Source: Megalonaias nervosa
Taxonomy: Eukaryota > Mollusca > Bivalvia > Unionida > Unionidae
Assembly (NCBI GenBank): GCA_016617855.1
Contig: JAECUM010093705.1
Location: 1 to 64,000, forward strand
Direction of reading: 5' to 3'
DNA: 64,000 bases
Made by a program: the position numbers and the translations under genes. Shown piece by piece: positions 19,261 through 30,919 of the stretch (position 1 is the stretch's first letter; every line of letters begins with the position of its first letter). The notes beneath the pieces are model-generated. The model was not told where the DNA came from. It ran no database searches and saw only the letters and a list, made by a program, of their open reading frames with translations.

Positions 19261-19597
19261 TTTCTCATATGTTCTCGTTGTCATCATATCGACAATATGC
19301 TAATTGTAACCAGTCTCCATTTTTGTAAGGTACTTATGATGCAAAAAATTCAATACAAAATCTTACTATTGCCGTAAAGTATAGGCAGCATTTTGCAGCT
19401 TTAAGGAAGTCAGGTGTGTTATATCAGACGCATTCCAGAGTCACATTCCATTCGAATCTTATGGAAAAGAAATCAAAACTTGTACAGGAGCTTTTGTATT
19501 TAAAGAAAATACAAACAACACAAAAGCTACAGACTTTCCATCTGATTTTACCTTTTGTCACTGTTCTTTTTAAAGAATAGCTAATAATCTCGTCAAA

Positions 19598-19603
19598 GAT
19601 GAA
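19598..19603. repeat. Target-site duplication, left (GATGAA)
   Basis: GATGAA immediately outside the left TIR; identical to 37233-37238 immediately outside the right TIR. Confidence 0.9.
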
Positions 19604-21407
19604 AGTAGTAATAGGGGACGATCTACGGACAATGGGACTTCTATGTTAAACTGGGGGCGGGCGGGGGGTTGTACCCTGGCGACAATGGGAATTTAACATG
19701 GGGGAATTTTAACATGGGTGGGACTATAGACGGACAAGATTTATAGCGACAAAATATCACCCTGGGTCTGTTTACGGACAATGGGAATTTCGTATACGGA
19801 CAATAGGAATGGAGCAGGTGGGGTGACGTCACGGTACTGGACACTTGCAACAATGTTGCAAGTACCGTGACGTAATGCCACCTGTTTCATTTCTATACAA
19901 AGTTTTATGCATTCGCGTTCGTGTCAGTGGATAGTATAGTATGTTTTATGCATTCGCGTTGGTGTCACCTGTTCGGGAAATTTAACATGGGTGGGACTAT
20001 AGACGGACAAGATTTATACGGACAAATGGCACACCCTGGGCTACTATAGCGTCAATGGGAATTTTGTATGGGAACAATTGGAATGGAACAGGTGGCATGA
20101 CGTCACGGTACTGGACACTTGCAACAAGCTGAACACGAACGCGAAACACATCCTACATTTAGAATTTCCATGCGCCAAATTTTATAGCGCATGCGCATGA
20201 CGTCACAAATATGACGTCGGAAATTCCTTTTGGAAAAACCTAGTATTTATTTTTAGCTACAACTTGTGGTAAATTCCTAAGGAAAACCCCACTAACAATT
20301 TATAATCTCATCTTGTAGGAAAGTCCTATGAACTAACTTAGTATTTATTTATAGCTACAACCTGTGGAAAACCCAAGTCTATATTTATAGTCTCAAACTT
20401 TCCAGCTTCAATGATGTCACTTTACTCAACACTAGGGGAATAAAAATGACAACAGTGTTGCAAGTGACCGACCTAATATGCGCTACTGTAGGTAGGTGGG
20501 TGACATGAATTTGATATGGATAAAGGGAGTTTTAAAGGGACAAACAAAGACCAATACACACACGCACGCACAAAGAAACGTACGCGCACACATAAAAATG
20601 CACAAATACAAAACAAACAAACGTACGTACACGCATAAAACCAAACAAATACACGGAAGGGAAGAAAAAACTCATTATAAACTATTCACACAGAAGGGAA
20701 GAGAAGAAAAAACACCCATATCTACTATCCACACAAACGCTACGCGAACACATAAAACATGCCATATATACTATCCACACAAACGCTACGCGAACGCATA
20801 AAACACACCATACTTACTATCCACACAGACGTACGGGAACGATTAAAAATACACCATACTTACTATCCACACAAACAAACGCGAAAGTATAAAACACACC
20901 ATACATACTATCCACACAAGCAAACGCGAATGCATAAAATACACACTATACTATCCACACAAACAAAGGAAGACAAGAAAACACACCATACCTACTATCC
21001 ACACAAACGGACTTAAATGCATATAACAAACACTACACTATCCACACAAATGGGAAGAGAGGAAAAACACCCATATCTACTATCCACACAAACGTACGCG
21101 AACGCACACAAACACACATTCTACTATCCACAAAGAAGTGAGGAGAAGAAAAACACACCCATATCTACTATCCACACAAACGTACGCGAACGCAAACAAA
21201 CACACACTGTACTATCCACACAAACGTACTCGAACGGATATAAACACACACTCTACTATCCACACAAACGTACGCGAACGCACACAAACACACATTCTAC
21301 AATCCACACAGAAGGGAAGAGAAGATAAAACACACCATATCTACTATCCACACAAACGTACGCGAACGCAAACACACACACACACAACAGTAAAGGAGTG
21401 AATGTTT
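19604..21407 (+). repeat. Left terminal inverted repeat of element 2
   Basis: Inverted relative to 35168-37232. The outer part (19604-20520) has units with GGACAATGGGAATTT and CACCCTGGG and CRE palindromes TGACGTCA at 19824, 20098 and 20198. The inner part is a tandem array. The inner boundary is AAAGGAGTGAATGTTT, matching the inverse at 35168. A further partial copy of the outer sequence (about 21412-21503, with TGACGTCA at 21471) follows and is fused to the zinc-knuckle remnant. Confidence 0.88.
20545..21400 (+). repeat. Subterminal tandem array in the left TIR
   Basis: About 20 irregular units of 35-48 bp built on CTATCCACACAAACG, then a CG-rich core such as ACGTACGCGAACGCA, then an A/C-rich tail. 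Apparent ORFs reading through it (Thr/His/Tyr-rich) are repeat artefacts. Confidence 0.9.
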
Positions 21408-21503
21408 ATTGGGGTACTATACGGACAATGGGAATTTTGTATATCGACAAGAGGAATGGAACAGGTAGGGTGACGTCACGGTACTGGACACTTGCAACAA
21501 TGT

Positions 21504-21647
21504 AGGTTTCTTCTGACAGATATAGCAAGTATCTTGACTTTTATCTCGAAAGGCGGGCGAGTAGTCCGTCGGCTTGTCTGAAGAAAACTTTCGTATGACA
21601 CCTCGCAAAGCTCTAATCAGAAGTTCGATCTGTGTGGGCTCTTCCAT
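21504..21647 (-). pseudogene. Zinc-knuckle gene remnant in element 2
   Basis: The first 47 codons match the 148-aa zinc-knuckle protein of element 1 (start at 21647, MEEPTQIELLIRALRGVIRK). Homology stops within the first knuckle at CYICQKK and the frame continues into TIR sequence. Both knuckles are lost as functional units. The break marks the deletion that also removed the two TIR-proximal small genes from this end. Confidence 0.85.
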
Positions 21648-21782
21648 CGTGCTGGTCGGCTTGAGAGTGACATGAATATTGAGAGGGAAGGCACTAGCCC
21701 ATTATATACACACTGAGCCTGACATGGATATATAGGGGTCCATGGCGTTTCAAATGTAGTCATTTGACCTTTTGCAGTCAAG
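21648..21782. promoter_or_regulatory. Divergent promoter, PolB side of element 2
   Basis: Counterpart of 4716-4849. GATATATAGGGG lies about 55 bp before the PolB ATG (21783), and a degraded TATATA facing left lies near 21703-21708. Confidence 0.6.
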
Positions 21783-24700
21783 ATGAAACGATCGCATCAT
21801 TTCGTAAAGAAAGGAGAAGAAAGTAAGAGGCAGAAACGTGATTTATCGCCTCGCACAGTAGCTGAAGTCTTGGCACAAATTCATGCCAGCGATTTTGAAG
21901 ATGAGATGAGTGAGCCAGAATCCAGACCCAGAGAGTCTACACCAAGTCAAAATCCGTCACCATTAGTAAACCCTGAAAATTACTACCACATTCGAGAAAC
22001 CGACAAACGCTCCTCCAGAAAATTTAGAACCACAGCCTACACGTACACGGTGAAGTTTAAAGATTTTAAGTCCGACGTACAGCTGGAGAAAGCAAAGGGG
22101 TTCATCACCGATGTGTGGGATTCTTTGTTAACCACACTGAAACGGCAATGTGAAGCCAAAGAAGACGATCGCTTGAGACTTTCCGTTCATCACGACAGTT
22201 TGAAGTCCCCCGTTTGGATCGAGTTTAGCAGCCCGGCAGAATTGACACCTTCCAAAGTCATGGACAAGATTCAACACGTGCAAGAATCTAACGACAAGTT
22301 TCACATCACCGATGGAAAAGCGACACTTTTCATGAACAGGTGTCTCTTCCTCAAGGGACAGGAAAACGCAAAAAGGTGTTACTGGTGGACGACCTTCGCA
22401 GCACAAAAACGATCCTCGTCCGAATTAACAACCCTCAAGACCAGATGTATTTAGCCCGTGCCATCGTGGTGGGACGATCGTATGCCGACAAGAACGACAC
22501 GGCAGAATGGAAAAGAGCCTGGCAAACTATTCAGAAATCTAGCCGAGCCAAACAACGAAGAGAAGCAGAACTCCTGTTACAGCAAGCAGGGATATCCAAA
22601 TACACCACTTGTGGCATTCCTGAAATGCAAAAATTGCAAGACGTCTTGGCTCCACGCTACACATTGAAAGTGCACCCTCAAGAAGTACGTGGACCGCTGT
22701 TGTTTCGGGGCAAAACTTTCAAAGACGGAAACTACATTCACGTCTATCATCAAGATGAACATTTTGATGCCATTACCAGTATCACTGGATTCCTGGGATA
22801 CGGTTATTACTGTGAAAAATATGACTATGGCTATAACAATCGAGAGCAACATAAGCATTGTGGATCGAAATGTGAGGGATGTTTAGCCTCTAAGCACTGT
22901 CTGGACGAAGGACAAGAAAGAGTGCATTGCCCAGTTTGTCAGCGCATGTTTGTCAGTCCAACTTGTTACCAACAACATCTAAAGACGGAAAGTTCACAGC
23001 AGAAATGTGCTTGTCAACTCCTGAAATTGTGCCCTACTTGTGGACAAGTCATACGTACCAATAGTGCTAAGTTACACGTCTGTTCAGGAAAGAAACGATG
23101 TCACATTTGTCGCCAAATCGTGGACTTGGAACACCAATGCTACATTCAAAAATACCAATCCAAACATGAAGAAGTAGATAATAACTAGAAGAAAGGCAAT
23201 TTCATCTTTTTCGATTTCGAATGCATGCAAGAGACTGGCATTCACATTCCTAATTTCTGCGTGGCTCATCGAGCGTGCGAGAAGTGCATCCAAGAGCCTA
23301 TCTTTACTCATTTCCCTCACTGTAGCAAGATTCCTGGAGGACGTGAAAAAATCTTTCGGGGACCAAACACGCTAGCCGATTTAAACCCTATCGACAAGAC
23401 ATGGAGTCAAGAGGACATCGAACGTTACGGAGATTATCATCGCTATGCCACGGTGATAGCTCACAATTTCTCGGGATACGATGGACAATTTCTTCTCAGA
23501 TACTATACAGAAAAAAGTACCGAACGTCCTAAAGTGACTTTGAACGGAGCCAAAATCATTTCCATGCAAGTGGGACAAGTGCAGTTTAAAGATTCGATGA
23601 GTTACTTGGCCATGCCTTTGAGTCGCATGCCTAAAATGTTTGGAATGACAGAAATAGCCAAAGGCTATTTGCCACACTTTTTCAATACCGAAGCCAATCA
23701 ACACGCCATTCAACCCCATTTGCCCGAGGCTCACTATTACGACCCCGACAACATGCGTACCGAACAACGAGAAGCTTTCTACGCTTGGTACCAAACTCAC
23801 GCTTCGGACCCTTTCGACTTTCAAGAAGAAATGTTAAAATATTGTCGTTCCGACGTGGACATTTTACGGTGTTGCTGTGGAAAATTTCGAGAATTATTCA
23901 TGGAACACGGAGAGATCGATCCTTTGAAAGAAGCTTGCACCATTGCCAAAGCGTGTTCCTTAGTGTACCGCCAACGATTCATGCCCGAAAACACCTTGGC
24001 TGTCATCAGTCCTCAAACGATGAACTTTGTCAAACTTCAATACTCGGTCAAAACCCTACGCTGGTTACATTACTTGTGTGACAAGGAAGACAAATGGATC
24101 CAACACGCTCGCAACGGAGGAGGCGAAAAGACCATTGGAAGTTATCCGGTGGATGGCTGGGACTTAGAAAACCCAAAGATCGTGTACGAGTTTAACGGGT
24201 GCTTATTTCATGGATGTCCCATTTGCTACCCTCAACGTGAGACTAAAAATCAGTTTTTACAACGGACCATGGAAGATTTGTACCAGGCTACTTGTCAGCG
24301 GCGCTTGAAGTTAGAACAGCAAGGATACCAAGTGGTAGAAATGTGGGAACACGAGTACGATCACCGTTTGAAAACCGATCCCAAGTTTAAGCGCATCGTA
24401 GAAAGTTACAAGCTCGTGGACCCACTGAACCCGCGGGACAGTTTGTACGGAGAACGGACGAATGCCACCTGTTTGCTGTACCAAGCCGACGAGGACAAAG
24501 GAGAAGAAATCAAATACTTGGACGTATGTTCTCTGTATCCTTACGTGTGCAAATATTGCCACCTTCCTGCAGGGTACCCGCAATTGCTGACGGAACACAT
24601 CGACCTGGACAACATTCGACAATACGAAGGATTGATCAAGTGCAAAGTCTTGCCTCCCACGAACTTGTACCATGCCGTTTTACCTCACCATTGCCAAGGA

Positions 24701-25848
24701 AAATTGATGTTTTCCTTGTGCCGTACTTGTGCCGAAACGTGCAACCAAGACCAACCTTGTCAGCACACTCAGGAAGAACGCACTATGACGGGAACGTGGG
24801 TTAGCGTGGAATTGTTTAAAGCTCTGGACTTGGGATACCAACTGTTAGAAGTGTACGAAATTTACCACTTTCCCAAGACAGAAAAATTCCACAAGGGCGA
24901 CGAGACTCAAAAAGGCATTTTCGCAGACTACGTGAATGCCTTTTTGAAACTGAAACAAGAAGCTAGTGGCTATACTTCCTTGTGCGACACTCCCGAAGAC
25001 CAAAAGAAATTCAAAGACAAATACTGGGAGCAGGAAGGCATCACTTTAGACCACATCGAGAAAAACGAAGGAAGGCGATCGTTTGCCAAAGTGATGTTAA
25101 ATTGCTTGTGGGGTAAAATGGCACAACGACCGTGTTTACCCAAGACGGAGTATTTGACAGAACCTTCTCGCTACTTCCAGATGATTCACGACAAAACCAA
25201 ATACATGAAACACGTGGACGTCCTTCGTGAGGACTTGATCTTAGTCAATTACGAAGAAGAACTGGACTTTGTAGAAGCCGACGAATTTGGAAATGTCATC
25301 ATTGCGGCTTACGTGACAGCCCATGCTCGTTTAAAATTGTAAGAAGCTTTAGAACTGTTAGGAGATCGTGTGCTGTATTTTGACACGGACAGTTGCATAT
25401 CTACATCGATCGTCTGGGTCAACCTCAACCTGTCATCGAAGGAGACCGTTTAGGAGCCTGGACGGACGAGCATCCCGACGACAAGATTCTAAGTTTTGCA
25501 AGTGGCGGTCCCAAAAATTACGGCTACGAATACCGTGACCCTCAAGGAGAAGTACACACGGCGTGTAAAGTGAAAGGATTGACTCTCAATTATCGCACCA
25601 GTCGACTGGTAAACTTTGGCGTATTGAAAGAAGCCTTGCAGCCTGGAGAGGATGGAAATTTTAAAGTAACCACCCAGGAACCGCACAAGATTGTACGTTT
25701 ACACACACACCAAATTGTCAGTCGGCCTTTGGAAAAAGTGTATCAAATTGTGTACCAGAAGTGAGTGAGACTTCCCAACCACTTCACTTTACCGAACGGT
25801 CACATCGATATTGGTCAACATATACAAAGGGGCAACGTCCAAGACCAA
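21783..25848 (+). pseudogene. PolB: Polinton protein-primed DNA polymerase B, element 2 (decayed)
   Basis: Clearly homologous to the PolB copies of element 1 along its whole length, with Exo I FFDFEC near 23210, Exo II HNFSGYDGQF, Exo III YCRSDVDIL, FNGCLFHGC, motif A DVCSLYP, motif B KVMLNCLWGK and motif C FDTDSC. Breaks seen: a frameshift near 22337; a TAG at 23186-23188 where element 1 has CAG; a TAA at about 25340 where element 1 has TAC; a two-base insertion inside motif C at about 25398; and a TGA at 25762-25764 where element 1 has CGA. Five codons are also missing near 23383. No functional polymerase can be made from it. Confidence 0.92.
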
Positions 25849-25953
25849 ATAGATTATGTTAGTGACAGTACCAGAAGAAGAAGAACCACTCCCTTCAGTA
25901 AGGACAGGACCGTCATTGACATCCCCGAAAGGCCATTTCGGGAGGACCCCTGT

Positions 25954-26142
25954 ATGACTATGCCCAGTGTAGAGACTCTAAGAACATTACACACTGTCCC
26001 TACGATACCACCTCTTGATCACCAAAAATGTTGTACGGAGACTTGTTTACATTCCACTATGATCTTTTTGATGTGTCTTTTATTCATGTACGTAACCATT
26101 TGGCTTTTATGTATTTATGTCTTTCGTGTTGTTCACAATTAA
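25954..26142 (+). CDS. Small single-pass membrane protein (62 aa, unknown)
   Basis: The ATG at 25954 opens a 62-residue protein. Its C-terminal half is one hydrophobic helix (MIFLMCLLFMYVTIWLLCIYVF) preceded by a Cys-containing segment (CCTETC). AATAAA is at 26150-26155. The same frame extends upstream into the PolB tail, so the start is a choice based on the first ATG after the PolB homology ends. It occupies the place where element 1 has its BIR gene. Function unknown. Confidence 0.45.
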   Translation: MTMPSVETLRTLHTVPTIPPLDHQKCCTETCLHSTMIFLMCLLFMYVTIWLLCIYVFRVVHN

Positions 26143-26232
26143 AGATGACAATAAACGTGTCCTGAAAAAGTATAAAAACTCTTGTCTTGTCGGTCTTCGT
26201 GTCAAAAGTGACATTTCCCTTGCACTACTACT

Positions 26233-26962
26233 ATGGCTACGTCGACTGTCACTGCTCCCTCTTCTTCCACTTTCAAAGTCATCGACGAACACGTAGATCG
26301 GACTAGTTGGGAGGGCTTGTATCTTCGTCATCCCTTTAACATGCTCATTGCTGGGCCGAGCGGTTCAGGCAAAACCGAATTTGTCAAACGTTTGATCGAA
26401 CATAAACATCATTTGATCGATCGTCCACCACAACGGATCGTGTGGTGTTACAAAGAGTGGCAATAGGCGTACAGCCTTCTGCGAGAAAGTCAAAGCGATC
26501 CCATCGTGTTTGTGGAAGGCATTCCTGGCGAAGACGACGGGATCATGTCTGACCCTAGTCAAACCCATTTGGTCATCTTTGACGACATGTCAGGAGAAGA
26601 CGAAGAAGAAATTAAACTCTGGTTTACGCGCAAAGGGCGTCATCTTAATGCCAGTGTCATTTACATCACTCGAAATTTGTTTCAACAAAAGTAAAGCCCA
26701 TCGCACCATCAGTCTCAATGCTCATTATGTGGTCTTGCTTAAAAGAACTAGAGATAAATCGTAAGTGCAAGTGTTAGCGAAACAGTTTGGAACGCCTTGG
26801 CTGACTCATCCGTACGATGATGCCACTCAAATCCCACACGCTTATTTACTCGTGGATTTAAAACCCACCATCCCCGATTATTTGCGATTTCGTACTCATC
26901 TGTTTCACCACTGGTGCCAAGACGGAGGGCCTGTCGTGTACACGTCCCCGTCGTCGACTTAA
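26233..26962 (+). pseudogene. FtsK/HerA (A32-like) genome-packaging ATPase, element 2 (decayed)
   Basis: Packs DNA into the capsid by ATP hydrolysis in this virus-like group. Walker A GPSGSGKTEF is at about residues 43-52 and Walker B HLVIFDDM at about 112-119. A TATA box (26171-26178) and ATG at 26233 precede it. Breaks: TAG at 26464-26466, a one-base shift at about 26690, and TAA at about 26762. The last block ends at 26962 (PSST), followed by AATAAA at 26976. The combined span of about 243 codons fits the Polinton ATPase. Confidence 0.88.
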
Positions 26963-27031
26963 CCACAACCACCAAAATAAAAAATCTATAAAAACCTCGG
27001 CCACTTTGGCTCTGTCTCACACATTGTCAAC

Positions 27032-27763
27032 ATGACGTCCCTTCAGTCTCATCTTCCCATCAAATTGATTCGTGCCTTGTACGGTATCAGTCGCGAATAA
27101 AAATCCACAAATACGTGCTCGTGTCTCAAAGAAGTCTTACGATGGTTTACGGTGACAGCACGTCAATTACTGCAAGGCATCATTCACATTCCACATCAAA
27201 CCAAACTCTTTTTTGACAGAAATAAAGTCGCCTTGTCGCAACTGACCTTGTCGCAACTGACCGATCCTCGCATCGACACACAAACCAAAAAGCAAATCAT
27301 TTTGAAACCTGGAGGTAGCAGTTCTGTAGGAGGTGTAATCATTCGTTCCCTCTTAACATGGGATCCCAATGCTCCCAAAGTTGTTCATAAGAAAAAAGCC
27401 ACTCCCCGACGTACCCAGAAGAAAAAGAAAAAAAGCAAAGGTGTCAAGACCAGGTCACACACACAGAAAAAGAAAAAGAAAAGACCACAGAAAACAGCTT
27501 CTACTCGCAAGAGAGCGTCTCCAAAAACTTCTCCTCCAGCGGTGACACCCTCTTCTTCTTTAGCGGCAGTGACCGCTGCTCACAAAGTACCTGCCCCCAG
27601 AATTAAAGTCCAAGAAATATCGGGCATGTTACAGAGTTTACTGGATTTGTCCAAGCAAGAACTGTCCCGATTTACTCCGTTGTGAAGTCCTCAACGTCGA
27701 GTGATACCTGTCATCAAGTTGATAGGACGTAAAGACAATCAGTGGCGACGCATTCCAGTATAA
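27032..27763 (+). pseudogene. Lys-rich basic protein, candidate virion core/DNA-binding protein (two stops)
   Basis: One frame of 244 codons from the ATG at 27032 (TATA at 26987) to TAA at 27761. It is interrupted by TAA at 27098 and TGA at 27683. The N-terminal 110 residues look folded (TARQLLQGIIHIPHQTKLFF). The middle is strongly basic (KKKKKSKGVKTRS, KKKKKRPQK). A Leu-rich helix (ISGMLQSLLDLSKQEL) and a basic tail follow. The composition suggests a DNA-condensing core protein; this is inference and no family was recognised. Confidence 0.6.
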
Positions 27764-27821
27764 AAAAGACCTGAGGCAAACAATAGGGAGCAGTGTTTTT
27801 GTGCTACTGAACGCCCAAAAG

Positions 27822-29221
27822 ATGTCCCCTCCAAGAAGTGCACACCGTTACCATCGTGTTCCTTCTTCTGTTCAAAAAGGAAAAGGAAATAGAAAAGGAC
27901 TGCCCCATCGTTTAGCCAAACATTGGGACATGTTATCTGTCCTGTCCAAAGCTCCGCCACCCATGCGAAAACAAATCATTCAAACTACCTCCAAAGACGT
28001 CATCGATACCGTGTGCGAATGTTGTCTGAATGTCTTTTTACGTATCGGCTCGTTCAAAGTAACACAAAGAAAGAGTGACTACAACAAGCTTTGTAAATTT
28101 TAACAAAAATAATTTATTTCCCTAGAAAACACGGAGAAAAGGTAAATATGTGAAACAGACTTGCGATTTACGAAGAAGATCCAAAAATTTGTTCTAAAGT
28201 TGTGAAAACACATAAGTCCTGTGAATAAACAGTTCTAAATTGATACAGTCTGAATCTCAGTTCCGTTTCAAGATGGCGGATGATGACGTCAGACGAAGGT
28301 TAACACAAAATGTCCAGAATTTTCACTGTGAATCACAAATTGTATTGTTCTGCTCCAATTTAGAAATAGTTTCAGCAAATGTCTTTGTCCAAAGCCAGTA
28401 GTGTTGTTCTCCAGGGAAACTAATTATTATTTAGAAAGTAGATGAAGTACAGCTACCATCACTAACAATACACATGTTGTTCCTCATACGTACGAATGAA
28501 CAACTCTTTCCAGCACAGGAATACCTTTTCCTTAAGGTATTAGAAACTGCATAAGATGTTATGATGTGACTCTCAACTATGATTGACTACGACTATGACT
28601 AAATATTTCTTACAGGTAACTGAGCATTTAAAACAAACTAATACGTCATTTCATGTACACGTGCACGAAGGACACGTGTGATTTCGAAATCACATCTGGG
28701 TATTACAAAAGCGTAAACAAGTAATAACGTGGTCACAGCCAATCATTTACATAGCTCTTTCTCACTGTTTACTTGATACGAAAAACCGTCATGCAAAAAT
28801 CGTGCTTACACGAGTCACATTTACGTTTTAAATAAATACGATGTTTCTAACAAACTATTAGACCTTGCTAACATAATCATCACCATAATAATAATAACAT
28901 TTAGTGATATAAAAATAAAATAAAAATGAAACAAAGAATTAGAAGAATTTAAATTTTAACACATATGTAATTTGACTACAGGGTCGTAACAGTCTTGAAA
29001 GGCACAATACCTTTGTCTAAACACCAGAAAGAATGCTTAGCCAAACATATACACTTTCTTTGCCAAATGGTCCAAAAGAAAATATCCATTGGTCAAAAGA
29101 AAAAGATGTTGGCGGAGGAATTTTGCCCTTTCTGCCCACGTTGCTGAAAGGAGTAATGGGAACAAGAGCAGGACCCTTGCTGAAAGAAGTATTGGGAAAG
29201 ACGGGAAACATCCTGGGATGA
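27822..29221 (+). pseudogene. Polinton pX-like protein gene, split by an insertion
   Basis: The 5' part (27822-28034) encodes a protein with KHWDMLSVLSKAPPPMRK and CECCLNV. The reading resumes at 28995 with LKGTIPLSKHQKECLAKH, and the C-terminus is a Gly/hydrophobic segment (GGGILPFLPTLLKGVMG) near 29120-29160 in another frame. A conserved small Polinton protein with a basic body and a hydrophobic Gly-rich end has this layout and is often compared with adenovirus pX. A 955-bp insertion splits the gene at the NV/LKG junction, and there is a separate frameshift near 29115. TATA box TATAAAAAAG at 27759. Confidence 0.75.
28040..28994 (-). mobile_element. Solo-LTR-like insertion inside the pX-like gene
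   Basis: The inserted sequence is bounded by a 5-bp direct repeat GTCTT (28033-28039 region and 28995-28999). Its ends read, on the minus strand, TGTTACGACCC at one end and CGATACGTAAA at the other, close to the TG...CA inverted ends of LTRs. A related sequence occurs from 52002. No coding capacity seen. Confidence 0.6.
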
Positions 29222-29293
29222 AAATAAAATGGTCCAAGAAGATAAAAGGAGGACTCTGGAGTCTAATAATCTCAGACGTGACCCTTGAACTCT

Positions 29294-29755
29294 GATAGAA
29301 GGACGAAAACTGACTTTAGTCCCTTACAAACGATGGATGGAATCCCATCGTTGGCAAGAACAACGGACCCTGCATTTACCTCCCAATCCTCATTTGACCG
29401 AGATGACCCAGTTACCACACGAATTGCAATCGTTGATGGATCGCAGCGATTTGTCAGAAAAGGAGAAATCGCAACGGTACTGTTAATTGTTAAAAGACTG
29501 CAACTCTTTCACCAGAAAGCTTTAGACGAAACAGCTCTACCTACTCTGAAATATTTTAAGACTCTGATGAAAAGTCCATCACCACCACCCCCAGCGGTCA
29601 ACACAGAAGCAACCCCACGGATGCCTGAGGAAGAAGAGGCACGAGAAGTCTTTCAAACACCGTCAGCAGCTCCCATCCCTAGTAAGGTTGCAGCGTCCTT
29701 GTTGACCCCTTCTTCCACACCCCAACGAGAAGAACTTAAAGCTTGGGTTAAAAAG
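29294..29755 (+). pseudogene. Conserved Polinton LVPYKRW protein, element 2 (decayed, fused to integrase)
   Basis: Matches the gene at 63300-63948 in element 3: GRKL..LVPYKRWM, then ELQSLMDRSDLS, then a Pro-rich linker, LPEEEEAREVFQTPSAAPIPSK and EELKAWVKK. The expected start ATG is ATA here (29294), and the frame shifts near 29480 after a stop. The C-terminus is missing: the sequence passes straight into integrase at about 29755 because of a deletion. Its place between the pX-like gene and integrase fits a structural or regulatory role, but its function is unknown. Confidence 0.7.
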
Positions 29756-30500
29756 ACTGGTGTTGAAACAAAGCGGTCGTCACCCTCTTCGATGGCAAAC
29801 CGACAAAGGCACCGAAAATTTCTGAACCAAGCTTTCATAAAAGAATTGAAGAAAAGTGACATTCATTTTTTCACCACCGAGAATCCCGAAACCAAAGCCA
29901 GCATCGTGGAACGTTTTCAACGCACCTTGAAAGAACGCATGTGGAAATATTTTACGCATCAACACACTCTCAAGTACATCGACGTCTTAACGTACCTCGT
30001 CCAAGCGTACAACCAATCTTACCATCGAAGCATCGGACGTGCCACCCAAGAAGTGACTCCCGACAACGAAGTGACCGTCTTCGAGCACCTGTTTGGTACG
30101 TCCCCAACGGTGACTGTCCCAAAGAAGGCTGGAGTGTTGGCAGCAGGAGATTGGGTGCGTATTGGTAAAACCAAACGCACTTTCGACAAAGGTTACTTAC
30201 CCAATTGGACCACCGAATTGTTTCGTGTCACTGAACGAGTGCGTGGCCGTTATCATCCTGTCTATAAATTGGAAGACATGAACGGGGAAGTGTTAAAAGG
30301 GAACATTTTACTTGCCCGAGTTACAACGTGTGACCAAAAAAGAAGACGACGTGTACGAGATCGAAAGCATTCTCCATCGAAGAACCCAAAAAGTGGGAAA
30401 ACGACGTGTCAAAGAAGTCAAAGGACGTTGGAAAGGATATCCTCCCAGTTTTGACTCTTGGATCGACGCTTCGCAACTCATTGACTATAAAAAGAAGTGA
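29756..30500 (+). pseudogene. Polinton retroviral-type integrase with chromodomain, element 2 (5' deleted)
   Basis: Catalyses insertion of the element ends. The zinc-binding N-terminus and first catalytic Asp are deleted. The second Asp survives in QTDKGTE (about 29803-29823) but in a different frame. The third residue, Glu, is in KASIVERFQRTLKERM, and RATQEVTPDNEV belongs to the core end. The C-terminus has WVRIGKTKRTFDKGYLPNWTTE, then after another one-base shift near 30305 a chromodomain (VYEIESILHRR, GRWKGYPPSFDSWI) ending at 30500. Three changes make it non-functional. Confidence 0.88.
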
Positions 30501-30505
30501 TAATC

Positions 30506-30919
30506 ATGCCCTTCAACACAGCCTCAGCTACTACAGTGACCACTCCTTCCCCCAGTTCTTCTCTGCAAGATCTACAAAAGCAATCCTTGTGGGTGTGGTG
30601 TGGAGAACGTGTGCCTAAAACGCAAATCGTCTTTTTCTGCCAAATCTTTGTGGCGTATTGTGTCATCGGTGCTGCCATTGCCAATTTGAGTTTGCAACAA
30701 GGAAAGCTGAAAAAAATACAATTGTGGACCATTTTACTTAGCAGTTGCATCTGTTACCTTCTTCCCAATCCGTCTCTGAAATATTCCTCCAACGGAAACA
30801 CCAACGGGAGTCTTGTGTCCAACGTTAGTCCCCCTTCCAACAGTCACCCTAACCATCCTCTTTTAGACACTCCTCTGACTTCCAGCGACCCCTCGGACAC
30901 TGTAACTCTGGAATTATGA
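30506..30919 (+). CDS. Conserved Polinton membrane protein, element 2
   Basis: A 137-aa protein with two hydrophobic helices, at about residues 40-65 (QIVFFCQIFVAYCVIGAAIA) and 75-95 (LWTILLSSCICYLLPNP), then a Ser/Asn/Pro-rich tail. Open frame; a homologue is at 62519-62929. The ATG at 30506 is used because it is the first in frame. The stop overlaps the next gene's ATG by four bases (ATGA). The family occurs next to penton in many Polintons; its role, perhaps in a virion membrane or egress, is not known. Confidence 0.78.
   Translation: MPFNTASATTVTTPSPSSSLQDLQKQSLWVWCGERVPKTQIVFFCQIFVAYCVIGAAIANLSLQQGKLKKIQLWTILLSSCICYLLPNPSLKYSSNGNTNGSLVSNVSPPSNSHPNHPLLDTPLTSSDPSDTVTLEL

Noticed and set aside
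19180..19377. Short ORF at the end of duplicated host block A
   Set aside because: Not preserved in block B and no recognisable domain.
20545..21400. Possible CRISPR array
   Set aside because: Units are contiguous degenerate repeats with no unique spacers, and the DNA is eukaryotic.
20496..21401. Plus-strand ORFs rich in Thr, His, Tyr and Lys across the left subterminal array
   Set aside because: They are translations of a tandem repeat whose units happen to avoid stops. The frame changes between units and there is no start context.
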